Assembly: GCF_003044445.1 (NCBI RefSeq) | Contig: NZ_POWX01000003.1 | Coordinates: 62,001 to 126,000, forward strand | DNA length: 64,000 nt | Source of the DNA: Neisseria mucosa | GTDB lineage: Bacteria; Pseudomonadota; Gammaproteobacteria; Burkholderiales; Neisseriaceae | Direction of reading: 5' to 3' | Shown here: one piece after another, positions 43,848-52,618 of the stretch | Numbering within the stretch: position 1 is the stretch's first letter | How the letters are laid out: the number at the start of each line of letters is the position of its first letter | The notes under the pieces: model-generated | Told to the model about the DNA's origin: nothing | Databases searched by the model: none | Seen by the model: the letters and a program-made list of their open reading frames with translations, nothing else | Position numbers and translations under genes: made by a program

Positions 43848-44807
43848 ATGAAACCAGTTTTTTTGGATTTTGAACAACCCATCGCCGAATTAACCAATAA
43901 AATCGAAGAGTTGCGCTTTGTGCAGGGCGAGTCCGCCGTCGATATTTCTGATGAAATCGCCAGATTGCAAAAGAAAAGCAACGACCTGACCAAATCGATT
44001 TTCAACAAGCTGACGCCCGCTCAGATTTCGCAGGTTTCACGCCATCCCCAACGTCCTTACACCTTAGATTACATCCAAGCCATTTTCACCGATTTTGAAG
44101 AGTTGCACGGCGACCGCCATTATTCAGACGACCATGCCATCGTTGGCGGTTTGGCGCGCTTCAACGGACAAAGCGTGATGGTTATCGGTCATCAAAAAGG
44201 TCGCGACACCAAAGAAAAAATCCGCCGCAATTTCGGTATGCCGCGCCCTGAAGGCTACCGCAAAGCATTGCGCCTAATGCATACCGCCGAGAAATTCAAT
44301 ATTCCCGTAATGACTTTTGTCGATACGCCGGGTGCGTATCCGGGCATCGGCGCGGAAGAGCGCGGTCAGTCCGAAGCCATCGGACGCAATCTGTACGAAC
44401 TGACCCGCCTGCGTGTGCCGGTTTTGTGTACCATCATCGGCGAGGGCGGTTCCGGCGGCGCGCTGGCGATTGCAGTCGGCGATTACGTCAATATGCTGCA
44501 ATATTCGACTTACTCGGTTATTTCTCCGGAAGGCTGCGCGTCTATTCTGTGGAAAACCGCTGAAAAAGCGGCAGATGCCGCGCAAGCTTTGGGTATTACT
44601 GCCAAACGCCTGCAAGAATTGGATTTGATCGATAGCGTGATCAACGAGCCTTTGGGCGGTGCGCACCGCGATTTTGAAACGACCATGAAAAACGTCAAAA
44701 CGGTGTTGGAAACCCAGTTGCACGAAGCGCAAAATATGCCGATGGCGGACTTGCTGTCGCGCCGTTTCGACCGGATTATGGCTTACGGCAAGTTTACGGA
44801 TAAGTAA
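43848..44807 (+). CDS. accA: Acetyl-CoA carboxylase carboxyltransferase subunit alpha
   Basis: 319 residues (E. coli 319). Hallmarks are 'MKPVFLDFEQPIAELTNKIE', 'YTLDYIQAIFTDFEELHGDR' and the crotonase-fold core 'TFVDTPGAYPGIGAEERGQS', followed by 'IGEGGSGGALAIAVGDYVNM' and 'SPEGCASILWKTAEKAADAA'. With AccD it transfers the carboxyl from biotin to acetyl-CoA in fatty-acid synthesis. It stands alone with its own terminator. Confidence 0.97.
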   Translation: MKPVFLDFEQPIAELTNKIEELRFVQGESAVDISDEIARLQKKSNDLTKSIFNKLTPAQISQVSRHPQRPYTLDYIQAIFTDFEELHGDRHYSDDHAIVGGLARFNGQSVMVIGHQKGRDTKEKIRRNFGMPRPEGYRKALRLMHTAEKFNIPVMTFVDTPGAYPGIGAEERGQSEAIGRNLYELTRLRVPVLCTIIGEGGSGGALAIAVGDYVNMLQYSTYSVISPEGCASILWKTAEKAADAAQALGITAKRLQELDLIDSVINEPLGGAHRDFETTMKNVKTVLETQLHEAQNMPMADLLSRRFDRIMAYGKFTDK

Positions 44808-44822
44808 ACAGTTAATGTGTAG

Positions 44823-44856
44823 AAAAGCAGGCAGAAGCCCCCCTTGCCTGCTTTTT
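44823..44856. terminator. Intrinsic terminator after accA
   Basis: AAAAGCAGGCA pairs with TGCCTGCTTTTT across a C-rich loop, 16 bases after the accA stop. Confidence 0.85.
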
Positions 44857-44898
44857 CATTTCTAAGAACTTGCCTTGCCGACAGCATAGATTGCGCAT

Positions 44899-46242
44899 AT
44901 GAACCCTACGTCGTCTGAAAACCTTCCACCTCAATGCCGCAGTTTGTTGGAAACCCTGCGTCTTTCGGCGCGTTCGCTTCCGGATGGTTGCATGGTAACG
45001 GTTGGACTAAGCGGCGGTTTGGATTCGGTGGTGTTGCTGCATATGCTCGCGTGTTTGCGGGAAGAGCTTGGGTTGGACGTACACGCGTTGCATGTTCATC
45101 ACGGTTTGAGCCGCAATGCGGATGACTGGCTGGTGTTTTGCACACGCTTATGCCAAGAATGGAATGTGCCGTTCAGAAGCGCAAAAGTTGAAGTCAAAAA
45201 AGACGGATTGGGGATTGAAGCCGCCGCACGAAAAGCACGTTATCAAGCGTTTTCAGACGATCCCTCTAGTGTCATTGCCTTGGCGCACCATCAGGATGAC
45301 CAAATTGAAACATTCATGCTCGCGGCGGTTCGCGGCGGCGGCATCAAAGCACTTGCCGCCATGCCGCAATGGCGCAAATTGAACGAGGAAACGCAAATTT
45401 GGCGGCCGCTGCTGGCGTTTTCCCGAAAAGAATTGGAAAACTACGCCGCTGCCTGCAACCTGTCGAACATCGAAGACGAAAGTAACGCCGATACGGCGTT
45501 TTTGAGAAATTGGATGCGCTATGAAGCCTTGCCGGTTTGGCGGGAACGCATTCCGAATTTTGACCGTCATGTCTGTGCCAACATCCATTCGTTACAAACC
45601 GATTTGGCAATTTTAGACGAGGTTGTCGATGCGGATTATCAGACGGTTTGCGAAAGCGGACGCTTCCAAGTCACCCGTTGGCAAACATTCAGCGAGGCAC
45701 GCCGCAGCCGGATTCTTTGGCGGTTTTTTAAGGAGAATGGGATTGTGGAAAGTTCTCCGAGAAAGCTGGCGGATTTTGCGCGGATACTGTTGGAAGCGGA
45801 AACTGCACAATGGCAGTTCGGCGAAACATCGGTATGTTTATATCGGGATTTTTTATTTATATTGAAACAAAGCCAGTTTGCAGACGCAGATTGGATAAAG
45901 GGAAAAGAAGTCAGAGGTCGTCTGAAAGATATTCTCCAAGAAAACGGTTTTTTTCTAGTGCCACACCGCAACGGATTGCCGGAATCGGTCTTGGAAGAAG
46001 AAGGAATCATTCGGACGGCGGGCAGTGATGATATGATGAATGTAGGGTTTTTGTTCAAAAATGTTAAGAAAGTGTTGCAAGAAAACCATATCGTACCGTT
46101 CGTCAGAAAACGCTGGCCGATTATCACAAATGCTGACGGAAGCTGCATTGCTATTGTTAACCTTACAGTAAGCCACGATTTTCAAGGGATTGACGGTTTT
46201 TTACCGGTTTACGAAAAATTTTTAAGATATAAATGGAACTAA
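44899..46242 (+). CDS. tilS: tRNA(Ile)-lysidine synthase TilS
   Basis: 447 residues (E. coli 432). The PP-loop VGLSGGLDSVVLLHML lies at residues about 36-50 (SGGLDS in place of SGGxDS), followed by 'VHALHVHHGLSRNADDW', 'VIALAHHQDDQIETFMLAA' and RPLLAFSRKEL. A C-terminal substrate-binding domain follows. It changes C34 of tRNA-Ile(CAU) to lysidine so that it reads AUA; the gene is essential. One DUS lies at the very start of the coding sequence (about 44910), and another inside it. Confidence 0.95.
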   Translation: MNPTSSENLPPQCRSLLETLRLSARSLPDGCMVTVGLSGGLDSVVLLHMLACLREELGLDVHALHVHHGLSRNADDWLVFCTRLCQEWNVPFRSAKVEVKKDGLGIEAAARKARYQAFSDDPSSVIALAHHQDDQIETFMLAAVRGGGIKALAAMPQWRKLNEETQIWRPLLAFSRKELENYAAACNLSNIEDESNADTAFLRNWMRYEALPVWRERIPNFDRHVCANIHSLQTDLAILDEVVDADYQTVCESGRFQVTRWQTFSEARRSRILWRFFKENGIVESSPRKLADFARILLEAETAQWQFGETSVCLYRDFLFILKQSQFADADWIKGKEVRGRLKDILQENGFFLVPHRNGLPESVLEEEGIIRTAGSDDMMNVGFLFKNVKKVLQENHIVPFVRKRWPIITNADGSCIAIVNLTVSHDFQGIDGFLPVYEKFLRYKWN

Positions 46243-46325
46243 ATGCGGCAATAGCTGTCTTTAACTGGCACAGCACGCTTTACTACTTTATAGCTTATAA
46301 TGCAGTTATTATAAAAAGGTAAAAT

Positions 46326-46925
46326 ATGAATGATCGCCAGATTGATCAGGTCTTGGTAGAGCGCGCGCAGAAAGGCGAACAAAAAGCATTCGAGATGCTG
46401 ATGTCCAAATATCAGCGTCGGCTCATCCGATTGATTTCCCGTTTTGTCAAAGACGAACACGAAGTCAACGATGTGGCTCAAGAGGCAATGATCAGGGCTT
46501 ACCGTGCCTTGCCGAATTTTCGTAGCGAGAGCGCGTTTTATACCTGGCTGTACCGGATTGCTATCAATACTGCCAAAAATTTCTTAGTAACATCAGGAAA
46601 GCAGCCGTTCGTCAGTGCAGAGGCTGCCAATGAAGACGGGGATATTTTGGATTTATCGGATCAGATTGCGGATTACCATACGCCGGAAGCTGAGATGATC
46701 AATCGGGAAATCCTCCAAACAGTCGAATCAACGATTTCGCATTTGCCCGAAGACTTACGCAAAGCCATCACCTTGCGAGAAATGGACGGTTTGTCTTACG
46801 AGGAAATAGCCACGATTATGGATTGCCCGATAGGGACGGTTCGATCCCGTATTTTTAGGGCGCGGGAAGTGATAGCAAAAGATTTGAGGCCTTTGCTGGA
46901 AACTTCTGAAAATCAAAGGTGGTAA
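46326..46925 (+). CDS. rpoE: RNA polymerase sigma factor RpoE (ECF)
   Basis: 199 residues (E. coli 191). Region 2 is clear ('QIDQVLVERAQKGEQKAFEM', 'DVAQEAMIRAYRALPNFRSE' and SAFYTWLYRIAINTAKNFL), and region 4 is 'LPEDLRKAITLREMDGLSYE' followed by 'EIATIMDCPIGTVRSRIFRA'. It directs the envelope/oxidative stress response. An anti-sigma gene follows after 7 bases. A TATAAT at about 46295 lies 26 bases ahead of the start and may be a housekeeping -10. Confidence 0.96.
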   Translation: MNDRQIDQVLVERAQKGEQKAFEMLMSKYQRRLIRLISRFVKDEHEVNDVAQEAMIRAYRALPNFRSESAFYTWLYRIAINTAKNFLVTSGKQPFVSAEAANEDGDILDLSDQIADYHTPEAEMINREILQTVESTISHLPEDLRKAITLREMDGLSYEEIATIMDCPIGTVRSRIFRAREVIAKDLRPLLETSENQRW

Positions 46926-46932
46926 TAAAAAA

Positions 46933-47520
46933 ATGGTAATAACTATGAACACAACACACGAATATATCTCCATGTTGATGGATAACGACGATGTATCTGA
47001 AGAGATGCTAGACCGTCTGTTGTCCGACGATGCCGCTGCCGAAGCGTGGTATGAGTACCATCTGATTGGCGATTGCATGCGCTATAAAGCAGGTACGGGG
47101 CGTGATGCGGATTTCATGCAAAGCGCAGCATTTACTGCTACGCTTGCCGAAATCAGTGAAGAACATAAGCAACGTCATAAGGCTGAAGTTGCCGCAGCGA
47201 TGTCTGCTAAGGGTGTTCAAGCTGCAAACAATTCCTTCTTTAAATCTTTCGCCGTTGCTGCCAGCGTTGCTGCAGTTGCTGTAGCCGTATGGCAATTTGC
47301 TCCGCAAATGCAAAGTGTTGGATCAGCAGATATGGTCGCAGAAAAAGCTGTTGAAACCAAAGCACAACAGGAAAATATAGTGTCCGTAGTGGCTAATCCA
47401 GCTGTTAAAAATGCTTCGGACGCTGTGGTATTACCTGAATCGATAAAGAATGAAAAAGGTGTGAGTCAGACTACCGTTCGGACTGAAGCACCGACTGAAC
47501 AGGATCCTTCTGTTCATTAG
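46933..47520 (+). CDS. RseA-family anti-sigma-E factor
   Basis: 195 residues from the ATG at 46933, which has an AAAGGTGG site 9 bases upstream; a second ATG at 46945 lacks one. The N-terminal about 90 residues carry the RseA sigma-binding fold ('ISMLMDNDDVSEEMLDRLLS', AAEAWYEYHLIGDCMRYK). One membrane helix ('SFAVAASVAAVAVAVWQFAP', about 103-122) follows, then a periplasmic tail of low complexity. This fits an inner-membrane anti-sigma factor cut by regulated proteolysis. It has a single Cys, so a zinc-binding ZAS type is unlikely. It is the partner of the adjacent rpoE. Confidence 0.85.
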   Translation: MVITMNTTHEYISMLMDNDDVSEEMLDRLLSDDAAAEAWYEYHLIGDCMRYKAGTGRDADFMQSAAFTATLAEISEEHKQRHKAEVAAAMSAKGVQAANNSFFKSFAVAASVAAVAVAVWQFAPQMQSVGSADMVAEKAVETKAQQENIVSVVANPAVKNASDAVVLPESIKNEKGVSQTTVRTEAPTEQDPSVH

Positions 47521-47552
47521 ACTGCATAGAAATACAGATTTCCATCAAGTAG

Positions 47553-47589
47553 AAAAATCCCTTCCCGAGCTATTCGGGTAGGGATTTTA
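47553..47589. terminator. Intrinsic terminator after the rpoE operon
   Basis: AAAATCCCTTCCCGA and TCGGGTAGGGATTTT pair over a 5-base loop, with more T downstream. Confidence 0.85.
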
Positions 47590-47696
47590 TTTTTGAACGG
47601 ATGCATCTTGAGGTCGTCTGAAAAAGCGGGGGTGAAAGAAGTCGGGCGGTATTGTGCTGTATCCTTTTTCTTTGAATCCGCTATATAATGCGCCAC

Positions 47697-48479
47697 ATGA
47701 AATCAATTACCTCCGCGCAAAACGAGCAGCTCAAGCATTTGTCCAAGCTGCTTTCACAATCTAAAGTACGCCGGGAATATGGGCAAACCGTGTTGGAAGG
47801 CGTGCATCTTTTGCAGGTCTATTTAGAGGCAGGTTACACGCCCAAACAAGTGTATTTGCCCGAAAGTAAAAACGCGCATCCTGAAATCCGAAATTTAATC
47901 AGCAGCTTGGACGAAGATTGTATTACTTGGGTCGGAAACGAAGCCTTGTCTAAAATTACCAGTCTGAATGACGCCGATGATGTGATGACTTGGATAGAGA
48001 TTCCGCCACAAGGGGATTTGCCTTTAAGCGGCGACTGCGTGGTGTTGGATAGGCTGCAAGACCCCGGCAATGTCGGTACGGTTTTACGCAGCGCGGCAGC
48101 TTCGGGCGTCAAGCAGATTGTGTTGGGTAATGACTGCGTCGATATTTGGTCGCCTAAAGTATTGCGGGCGGGTATGGGAGCGCATTTTCTGTTGAACATA
48201 TACAGTCGCGTTTCCCTACCGCAATGGCTGGATACTTATCAGGACAAAATATGGGCGACCGCTTTGGACGGGCGCAATCCCTCCGATTTGTACCAACTGG
48301 ATTTAAATGCCCCTTGCGCTTGGGTTTTTGGCAATGAAGGCAGCGGTGTAAGTCGGGAAATTTTGGAAAAAGTCGACGGCGGCGTCAGAATCCCGATGCT
48401 GGGACAGACCGAGTCGTTAAACGTTGCCATGGCGGCAACCGTATGCCTTTTCGAGCAAATGCGCCAACGCATTGCGTAA
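47697..48479 (+). CDS. TrmH/SpoU-family RNA 2'-O-methyltransferase
   Basis: 260 residues from the ATG at 47697 (MKSITSAQNEQLKHLSKLL). The knot motifs are all present: 'VVLDRLQDPGNVGTVLRSAA', 'WVFGNEGSGVSREILE' and 'IPMLGQTESLNVAMAATVC'. The N-terminal substrate-binding domain has 'YGQTVLEGVHLLQVYLEAGY'. It is related to RlmB but the target nucleotide in rRNA or tRNA cannot be read from the sequence. A DUS hairpin (about 48484-48530) follows. Confidence 0.9.
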   Translation: MKSITSAQNEQLKHLSKLLSQSKVRREYGQTVLEGVHLLQVYLEAGYTPKQVYLPESKNAHPEIRNLISSLDEDCITWVGNEALSKITSLNDADDVMTWIEIPPQGDLPLSGDCVVLDRLQDPGNVGTVLRSAAASGVKQIVLGNDCVDIWSPKVLRAGMGAHFLLNIYSRVSLPQWLDTYQDKIWATALDGRNPSDLYQLDLNAPCAWVFGNEGSGVSREILEKVDGGVRIPMLGQTESLNVAMAATVCLFEQMRQRIA

Positions 48480-48604
48480 GCACTTTCAGACGACCGGTCA
48501 GTTTAGGAGAATTAAGGTCGTCTGAAAACCTTATCTTCTGCAAACTCAAAACACCAAACCGGCAGTCAATCTGTTTAACTGCCGGTTTGATGTTTTCAAA
48601 GCAA

Positions 48605-49777
48605 TCAGAATTTGTCATTCGGCCAGCGCGTGCTTTGCAGGATGCTGGCATCGACGTCTTGAATATTGCGATGACCAGTGAACGCCATGGATATGTCCAT
48701 TTCTTTATACAGGATTTCCAGCGCGCGGGTAACGCCTTCTTCGCCGTATGCGCCCAAGCCGTAAAGGAACGCACGGCCTATCATGGTGCCTTTTGCGCCC
48801 AAAGCCCATGCTTTGAGAACATCCTGACCGCTGCGGATGCCGCTATCCATCCAGACTTCGATGTCGCTGCCGACTGCGCTGACGATGTCGGGTAAGGCTT
48901 TGATAGAGGATACGGTATCGTCGAGTTGGCGGCCGCCGTGGTTGGAAACGACTAATGCGTCCGCGCCGCTTTTCGCTGCTTTTTCCGCATCTTCAGGTTC
49001 CATAATGCCTTTGATAATCAGCTTGCCGCCCCACAAATCTTTAATGCGGGCGACGTCGTCCCAGCTCAGGCGCGGGTCGAATTGTTCGGACGTCCATGAA
49101 GACAGCGAAGACAAATCGCCAACGTTTTTGGCGTGTCCGACGATGTTGCGGAACGTGCGGCGTTCCGTGTTCAGCATTTTCATACACCATTCGGGCTTGG
49201 TCGCCAGATTGATTAAATTGGCGATGGTCGGTTTCGGCGGCGCGGACAGACCGTTTTTGATGTCTTTGTGGCGTTGACCCAAAACCTGCAAATCGGCGGT
49301 CAAAACCAATGCCGAACATTTGGCATCCTTCGCGCGCTTAATCAGGTTTTCCATAAACTCGCGGTCGCGCATCACATAAAGCTGAAACCAAAACGGCGCG
49401 CTGGTGTTTTCGGCAACGTCTTCAATCGAGCAGATGGACATAGTGGAAAGCGTAAACGGAATGCCGAACTTCTCCGCCGCACGCGCCGCCAAAATTTCGC
49501 CGTCGGCGTGCGCCATGCCGGTAAAGCCTGTCGGTGCAATCGCCACCGGCATCTTCACATCCTGACCGATCATTTTGGTCTCTAAACTACGACCTTCCAT
49601 ATTGACCAATACCTTTTGGCGGAAGCGGATGTCTTTGAAATCCGAAGTGTTTTCGCGGTAGGTGGTTTCCGTCCAAGAACCTGAATCGATGTAATCGTAA
49701 AACATGCGCGGCATTTTGCGCTTGGCGACAAGGCGCAGGTCTTCAATACAGGTCATTTTGCTCAAATCGCGTTTCAT
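48605..49777 (-). CDS. lldD: FMN-dependent L-lactate dehydrogenase
   Basis: 390 residues (E. coli 396). FMN/alpha-hydroxy-acid oxidase features: 'IEDLRLVAKRKMPRMFYDYI', 'PVAIAPTGFTGMAHADGEI', 'QLYVMRDREFMENLIKRA' and the signature VSNHGGRQLDDT with the catalytic His and flavin-phosphate-binding GTMIGRAFLYGL. It oxidises L-lactate to pyruvate and passes electrons to quinone. Lactate is a main carbon source for mucosal Neisseria. It stands alone, divergent from the isc operon. Confidence 0.96.
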   Translation of the reverse strand: MKRDLSKMTCIEDLRLVAKRKMPRMFYDYIDSGSWTETTYRENTSDFKDIRFRQKVLVNMEGRSLETKMIGQDVKMPVAIAPTGFTGMAHADGEILAARAAEKFGIPFTLSTMSICSIEDVAENTSAPFWFQLYVMRDREFMENLIKRAKDAKCSALVLTADLQVLGQRHKDIKNGLSAPPKPTIANLINLATKPEWCMKMLNTERRTFRNIVGHAKNVGDLSSLSSWTSEQFDPRLSWDDVARIKDLWGGKLIIKGIMEPEDAEKAAKSGADALVVSNHGGRQLDDTVSSIKALPDIVSAVGSDIEVWMDSGIRSGQDVLKAWALGAKGTMIGRAFLYGLGAYGEEGVTRALEILYKEMDISMAFTGHRNIQDVDASILQSTRWPNDKF

Positions 49778-49818
49778 TGTTGATTGCCTCTGTTAAGGGG
49801 TTGCTTATGTTATGGCTG

Positions 49819-49856
49819 GGGTCGTCTGAAACGGGTAGGGCAGTTTCAGACGACCT
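49819..49856. repeat. DUS inverted pair upstream of lldD
   Basis: GGTCGTCTGAA near 49820 pairs with TTCAGACGACCT near 49846. It lies in the lldD/iscR divergent spacer and is an uptake-sequence pair rather than an obvious terminator. Confidence 0.6.
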
Positions 49857-50064
49857 TTGGGAATACCATAATGATTTAGTATGAATTAGATAATCTATAT
49901 CAATCGCAATTATAAAGCAAATGGTTTTAACCCTGCCAAGAGCAGGGCGATAGCACTTTTCAGACGACCTCGGATCCAAGTTTCGGATAAAAAAGAAAAA
50001 TCTTCAGACAGATAAAAATCAATTCACACAGTCATTTAAACAAACAATCGGAAGTCTTGTGAAT

Positions 50065-50097
50065 ATACTTGACTGAATCACTCAGATATTAGACAAT
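50065..50097 (+). promoter_or_regulatory. isc promoter with type 1 IscR binding site
   Basis: Positions 50065-50089 read ATACTTGACT, a 5-base centre, then ACTCAGATAT. This agrees with nearly every position of the type 1 IscR consensus (ATAsyyGACT...AGTCrrsTAT), differing at one base of the second half-site. It contains the -35 TTGACT (50069-50074), 17 bases ahead of a GACAAT -10 (50092-50097). The layout implies autorepression by [2Fe-2S] IscR. Confidence 0.75.
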
Positions 50098-50133
50098 CGC
50101 ACCACTATAAAAAAGCCGACACAGGCAACTACC

Positions 50134-50580
50134 ATGAGACTGACCACAAAAGGGCGTTTTGCCGTTACCGCCATGATCGATTTGGCGATGAACGCGCAAA
50201 CCGGCGCTGTCAAACTCAGCGCCATCAGCGAACGCCAAAGCATTTCGCTTTCCTATCTCGAACAACTATTCAGCAAACTGCGGCGCGCCGGGCTGGTTGA
50301 AAGCCTGCGCGGCCCCGGCGGCGGCTACATCCTCGCCGCCCCTCCCGCACAAATCAATATCGCCCAAATCATTTCCGCCGCCGAAGACAAGCTGGACGCC
50401 ACCCAATGCAGCAGCAAAGCCAACTGCCACCACGGCGCGCCCTGCCTGACGCACGACCTTTGGGAAAATCTGAACAAAACCATCAACGATTATCTCAGCA
50501 GCGTTACCCTGCAAAGCATCATCGAACAGAAAAATAGCGATGACGGCAGCCACGTCATCCAATTTACACATATCCATTAA
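50134..50580 (+). CDS. iscR: Iron-sulfur cluster regulator IscR
   Basis: 148 residues. The Rrf2 winged helix opens 'MRLTTKGRFAVTAMIDLAMN' and continues 'ISERQSISLSYLEQLFSKLR' and SLRGPGGGYILA. The cluster ligands are Cys92, Cys98 and Cys104 in the 'ATQCSSKANCHHGAPCLTHD' block. It senses Fe-S demand and controls this operon through the site 45 bases upstream. iscS follows after 29 bases. Confidence 0.96.
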   Translation: MRLTTKGRFAVTAMIDLAMNAQTGAVKLSAISERQSISLSYLEQLFSKLRRAGLVESLRGPGGGYILAAPPAQINIAQIISAAEDKLDATQCSSKANCHHGAPCLTHDLWENLNKTINDYLSSVTLQSIIEQKNSDDGSHVIQFTHIH

Positions 50581-50609
50581 GTACATTATAGAAAAAGAAA
50601 GAGCAAACC

Positions 50610-51824
50610 ATGATCGTCAAAACCCCCGTTTATCTCGACTACGCCGCCACCACCCCCGTTGACAAACGCGTTGCCGAAAAAATGATTCCCTACTTAACCG
50701 AAACCTTCGGCAACCCCGCATCCAACAGCCACGCATTCGGCTGGACAGCGGAAGAAGCCGTCGAAAAAGCCCGCGCCGACATCGCCGCCCTGATTAACGC
50801 CGACCCCAAAGAAATCGTTTTCACCAGCGGCGCGACCGAGTCCGACAACCTCGCCATCAAAGGCGCGGCAAACTTCTACAAAACCAAAGGCAAACACCTC
50901 ATCACCGTCAAAACCGAACACAAAGCCGTGCTCGACACCATGCGCGAACTCGAACGCCAAGGTTTCGAAGTAACCTACCTCGGCGTGCAGGAAAACGGTT
51001 TGATTGATTTGGAAGAACTCAAAGCCGCCATCCGCGACGACACCATCCTGATTTCCGTGATGTGGGTAAACAACGAAATCGGCGTAGTGCAAGACATTCC
51101 CGCCATTGGCGAAATCTGCCGCGAACGTAAAATCATCTTCCACGTCGATGCCGCCCAAGCCTGCGGCAAAGTGCCTGTCGACGTCGAAGCCGCTAAAGTT
51201 GATTTATTGTCTATGTCCGGTCACAAAGTGTACGGCCCTAAAGGCATCGGCGCACTGTACGTCCGCCGCAAACCCCGCGTCCGCCTCGAAGCCCAAATGC
51301 ACGGCGGCGGTCACGAACGCGGCTTCCGCAGCGGCACCCTGCCGACCCACCAAATCGTCGGCATGGGCGAAGCCTTCCGCATCGCCAAAGAAGAACTTGA
51401 GCAAGACATGGCGCACTACACCAAACTGCGCGACATCTTCCTCAAAGGCATCGAAGGCATCGAAGAAGTCTATATCAACGGCGACCTCGAACACCGCGCC
51501 CCGAACAACTTGAACGTCAGCTTCAACTTCGTCGAAGGCGAAAGCCTGATTATGGCGGTAAAAGAACTCGCCGTATCCAGCGGCTCCGCCTGTACTTCTG
51601 CCAGCCTTGAGCCAAGCTACGTCCTGCGCGCGCTCGGTCGCAACGACGAACTGGCGCACTCATCCCTGCGCATTACCTTCGGCCGCATGACCACCGAAGA
51701 AGAAGTGCAATTCGCCGCAGAACTGATCAAATCCAAAATCGGTAAACTGCGCGAACTGTCGCCGCTGTGGGAAATGTTCAAAGACGGGATTGATTTGAAC
51801 TCGATTGAATGGGCGGCGCATTAA
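50610..51824 (+). CDS. iscS: Cysteine desulfurase IscS
   Basis: 404 residues, as in E. coli. 'YLDYAATTPVDKRVAEKM' opens the PLP fold, SMSGHKVYGPKGIGALYV holds the PLP-binding Lys, and SSGSACTSASLEPSYVLRAL holds the catalytic Cys. It takes sulfur from cysteine and gives it to IscU and tRNA-modifying enzymes. Second gene of the isc operon. The GC content and codon use are typical of well-expressed genes here. Confidence 0.97.
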   Translation: MIVKTPVYLDYAATTPVDKRVAEKMIPYLTETFGNPASNSHAFGWTAEEAVEKARADIAALINADPKEIVFTSGATESDNLAIKGAANFYKTKGKHLITVKTEHKAVLDTMRELERQGFEVTYLGVQENGLIDLEELKAAIRDDTILISVMWVNNEIGVVQDIPAIGEICRERKIIFHVDAAQACGKVPVDVEAAKVDLLSMSGHKVYGPKGIGALYVRRKPRVRLEAQMHGGGHERGFRSGTLPTHQIVGMGEAFRIAKEELEQDMAHYTKLRDIFLKGIEGIEEVYINGDLEHRAPNNLNVSFNFVEGESLIMAVKELAVSSGSACTSASLEPSYVLRALGRNDELAHSSLRITFGRMTTEEEVQFAAELIKSKIGKLRELSPLWEMFKDGIDLNSIEWAAH

Positions 51825-51866
51825 AAGCAGCCTGCACTCAAAAAACCATCACGAAAGGAGCAATTT

Positions 51867-52259
51867 ATGCTGGGTTGGTGGATAAGCGTTTTCAGCGATG
51901 CAGACAGGCAAGAGCCACATCTCATTGCCTCGTGGGAGTGTGGCGTTTCCGGTTTGGACTGGCTGGATGAACTTTGCAAAGAAGGACGCGCCGTGCAGAC
52001 CGAGAACAAAGGCGGCTATCCCGATGTGTACCAAACGCAGGCGCGGCACGTCGCCCCGTGGCTGCTAGACGGTAAAATCTCGCCGCAGGGCGATGCGCCG
52101 CATGGAAACTCCACGCCTGTTTTTATGGAAGACGACAAGGGCGAAACCGTGCTGACGCAGTCATACGGTTACCGTCCGTTGGAACTGCGCCGCCCCGAAT
52201 TGCTGCGCGCACTGCCGCCCGAAGCGGTTTTGACGATACAGGTATTTGATTTGAGCTAA
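51867..52259 (+). CDS. Hypothetical protein in the isc operon
   Basis: 130 residues from the ATG at 51867 with a GAAAGGAG site. 'MLGWWISVFSDADRQEPHLI' and SWECGVSGLDWLDELCKEG begin it, with a PDVYQTQARHVAPWLLDG centre and a beta-rich C-terminus (VLTIQVFDLS). No membrane segment, signal or known family is evident. It lies 42 bases after iscS on the same strand, with a king-dialect AAGCAGCCTGCA between. It looks like an intact, expressed gene, but its function is unknown. Confidence 0.75.
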   Translation: MLGWWISVFSDADRQEPHLIASWECGVSGLDWLDELCKEGRAVQTENKGGYPDVYQTQARHVAPWLLDGKISPQGDAPHGNSTPVFMEDDKGETVLTQSYGYRPLELRRPELLRALPPEAVLTIQVFDLS

Positions 52260-52438
52260 AGCATCCGTTTTCAGCAAGCGTAGGTTGGGTTGAAAACCCA
52301 ACAAACCTATCAATCTACCCGAAATGTTGGGTTTAACAACCAAACCTACCTAATAAATAAAAAAGGTCGTCTGAAAATCCTTAAAGACCTTTTCAGACGC
52401 CCTAAAAGCCACCACATTAAAATCAAGGATACAAAACC
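52260..52438. repeat. GTAGGTTGGGTT inverted repeats and DUS in the isc operon
   Basis: GTAGGTTGGGTT near 52280 reappears inverted as AACCAAACCTAC near 52336, with AACCCAACA and TGTTGGGTT copies between, so strong hairpins can form. A DUS pair follows (52364-52399, the second copy altered to CAGACGCCC). This may attenuate transcription between iscS and iscU. Confidence 0.55.
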
Positions 52439-52567
52439 ATGAACGAACAAGATTTAGATTTGGATAATCTCGACAACCTGCTTGAAGATTTTGACGGCGT
52501 TACCGTAGAGGGCGGCGTCGATTTGGAAAACGACGACGGCTGCGAAGGCGGCGCGTGCAAAATCTAA
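52439..52567 (+). CDS. 42-residue acidic protein ending in an NrdA-like redox tail
   Basis: An ATG at 52439 with an AAGGAT site starts a 42-residue protein: MNEQDLDLDNLDNLLEDFDG, then VTVEGGVDLEN, then DDGCEGGACKI. About a third of the residues are Asp or Glu. The last eleven residues match the C-terminal tail of class Ia ribonucleotide reductase NrdA, which in this same window ends DDGCAGGACKI (57871) and in E. coli ends DDGCESGACKI. In NrdA that tail carries the two cysteines that pass electrons to the active site. Whether the small protein is made and what it does are unknown. Confidence 0.6.
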   Translation: MNEQDLDLDNLDNLLEDFDGVTVEGGVDLENDDGCEGGACKI

Positions 52568-52618
52568 AGACGGCAGGGGTCGTCTGAAATATTGTTCGTA
52601 AGCAAAATAAGCAATCCC

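Noticed and set aside
46243..46325. A TGGCAC...GC sequence ahead of rpoE that looks like a sigma-54 promoter
   Set aside because: The spacing between GG and GC is 8, not 10, so it fails the -24/-12 rule.
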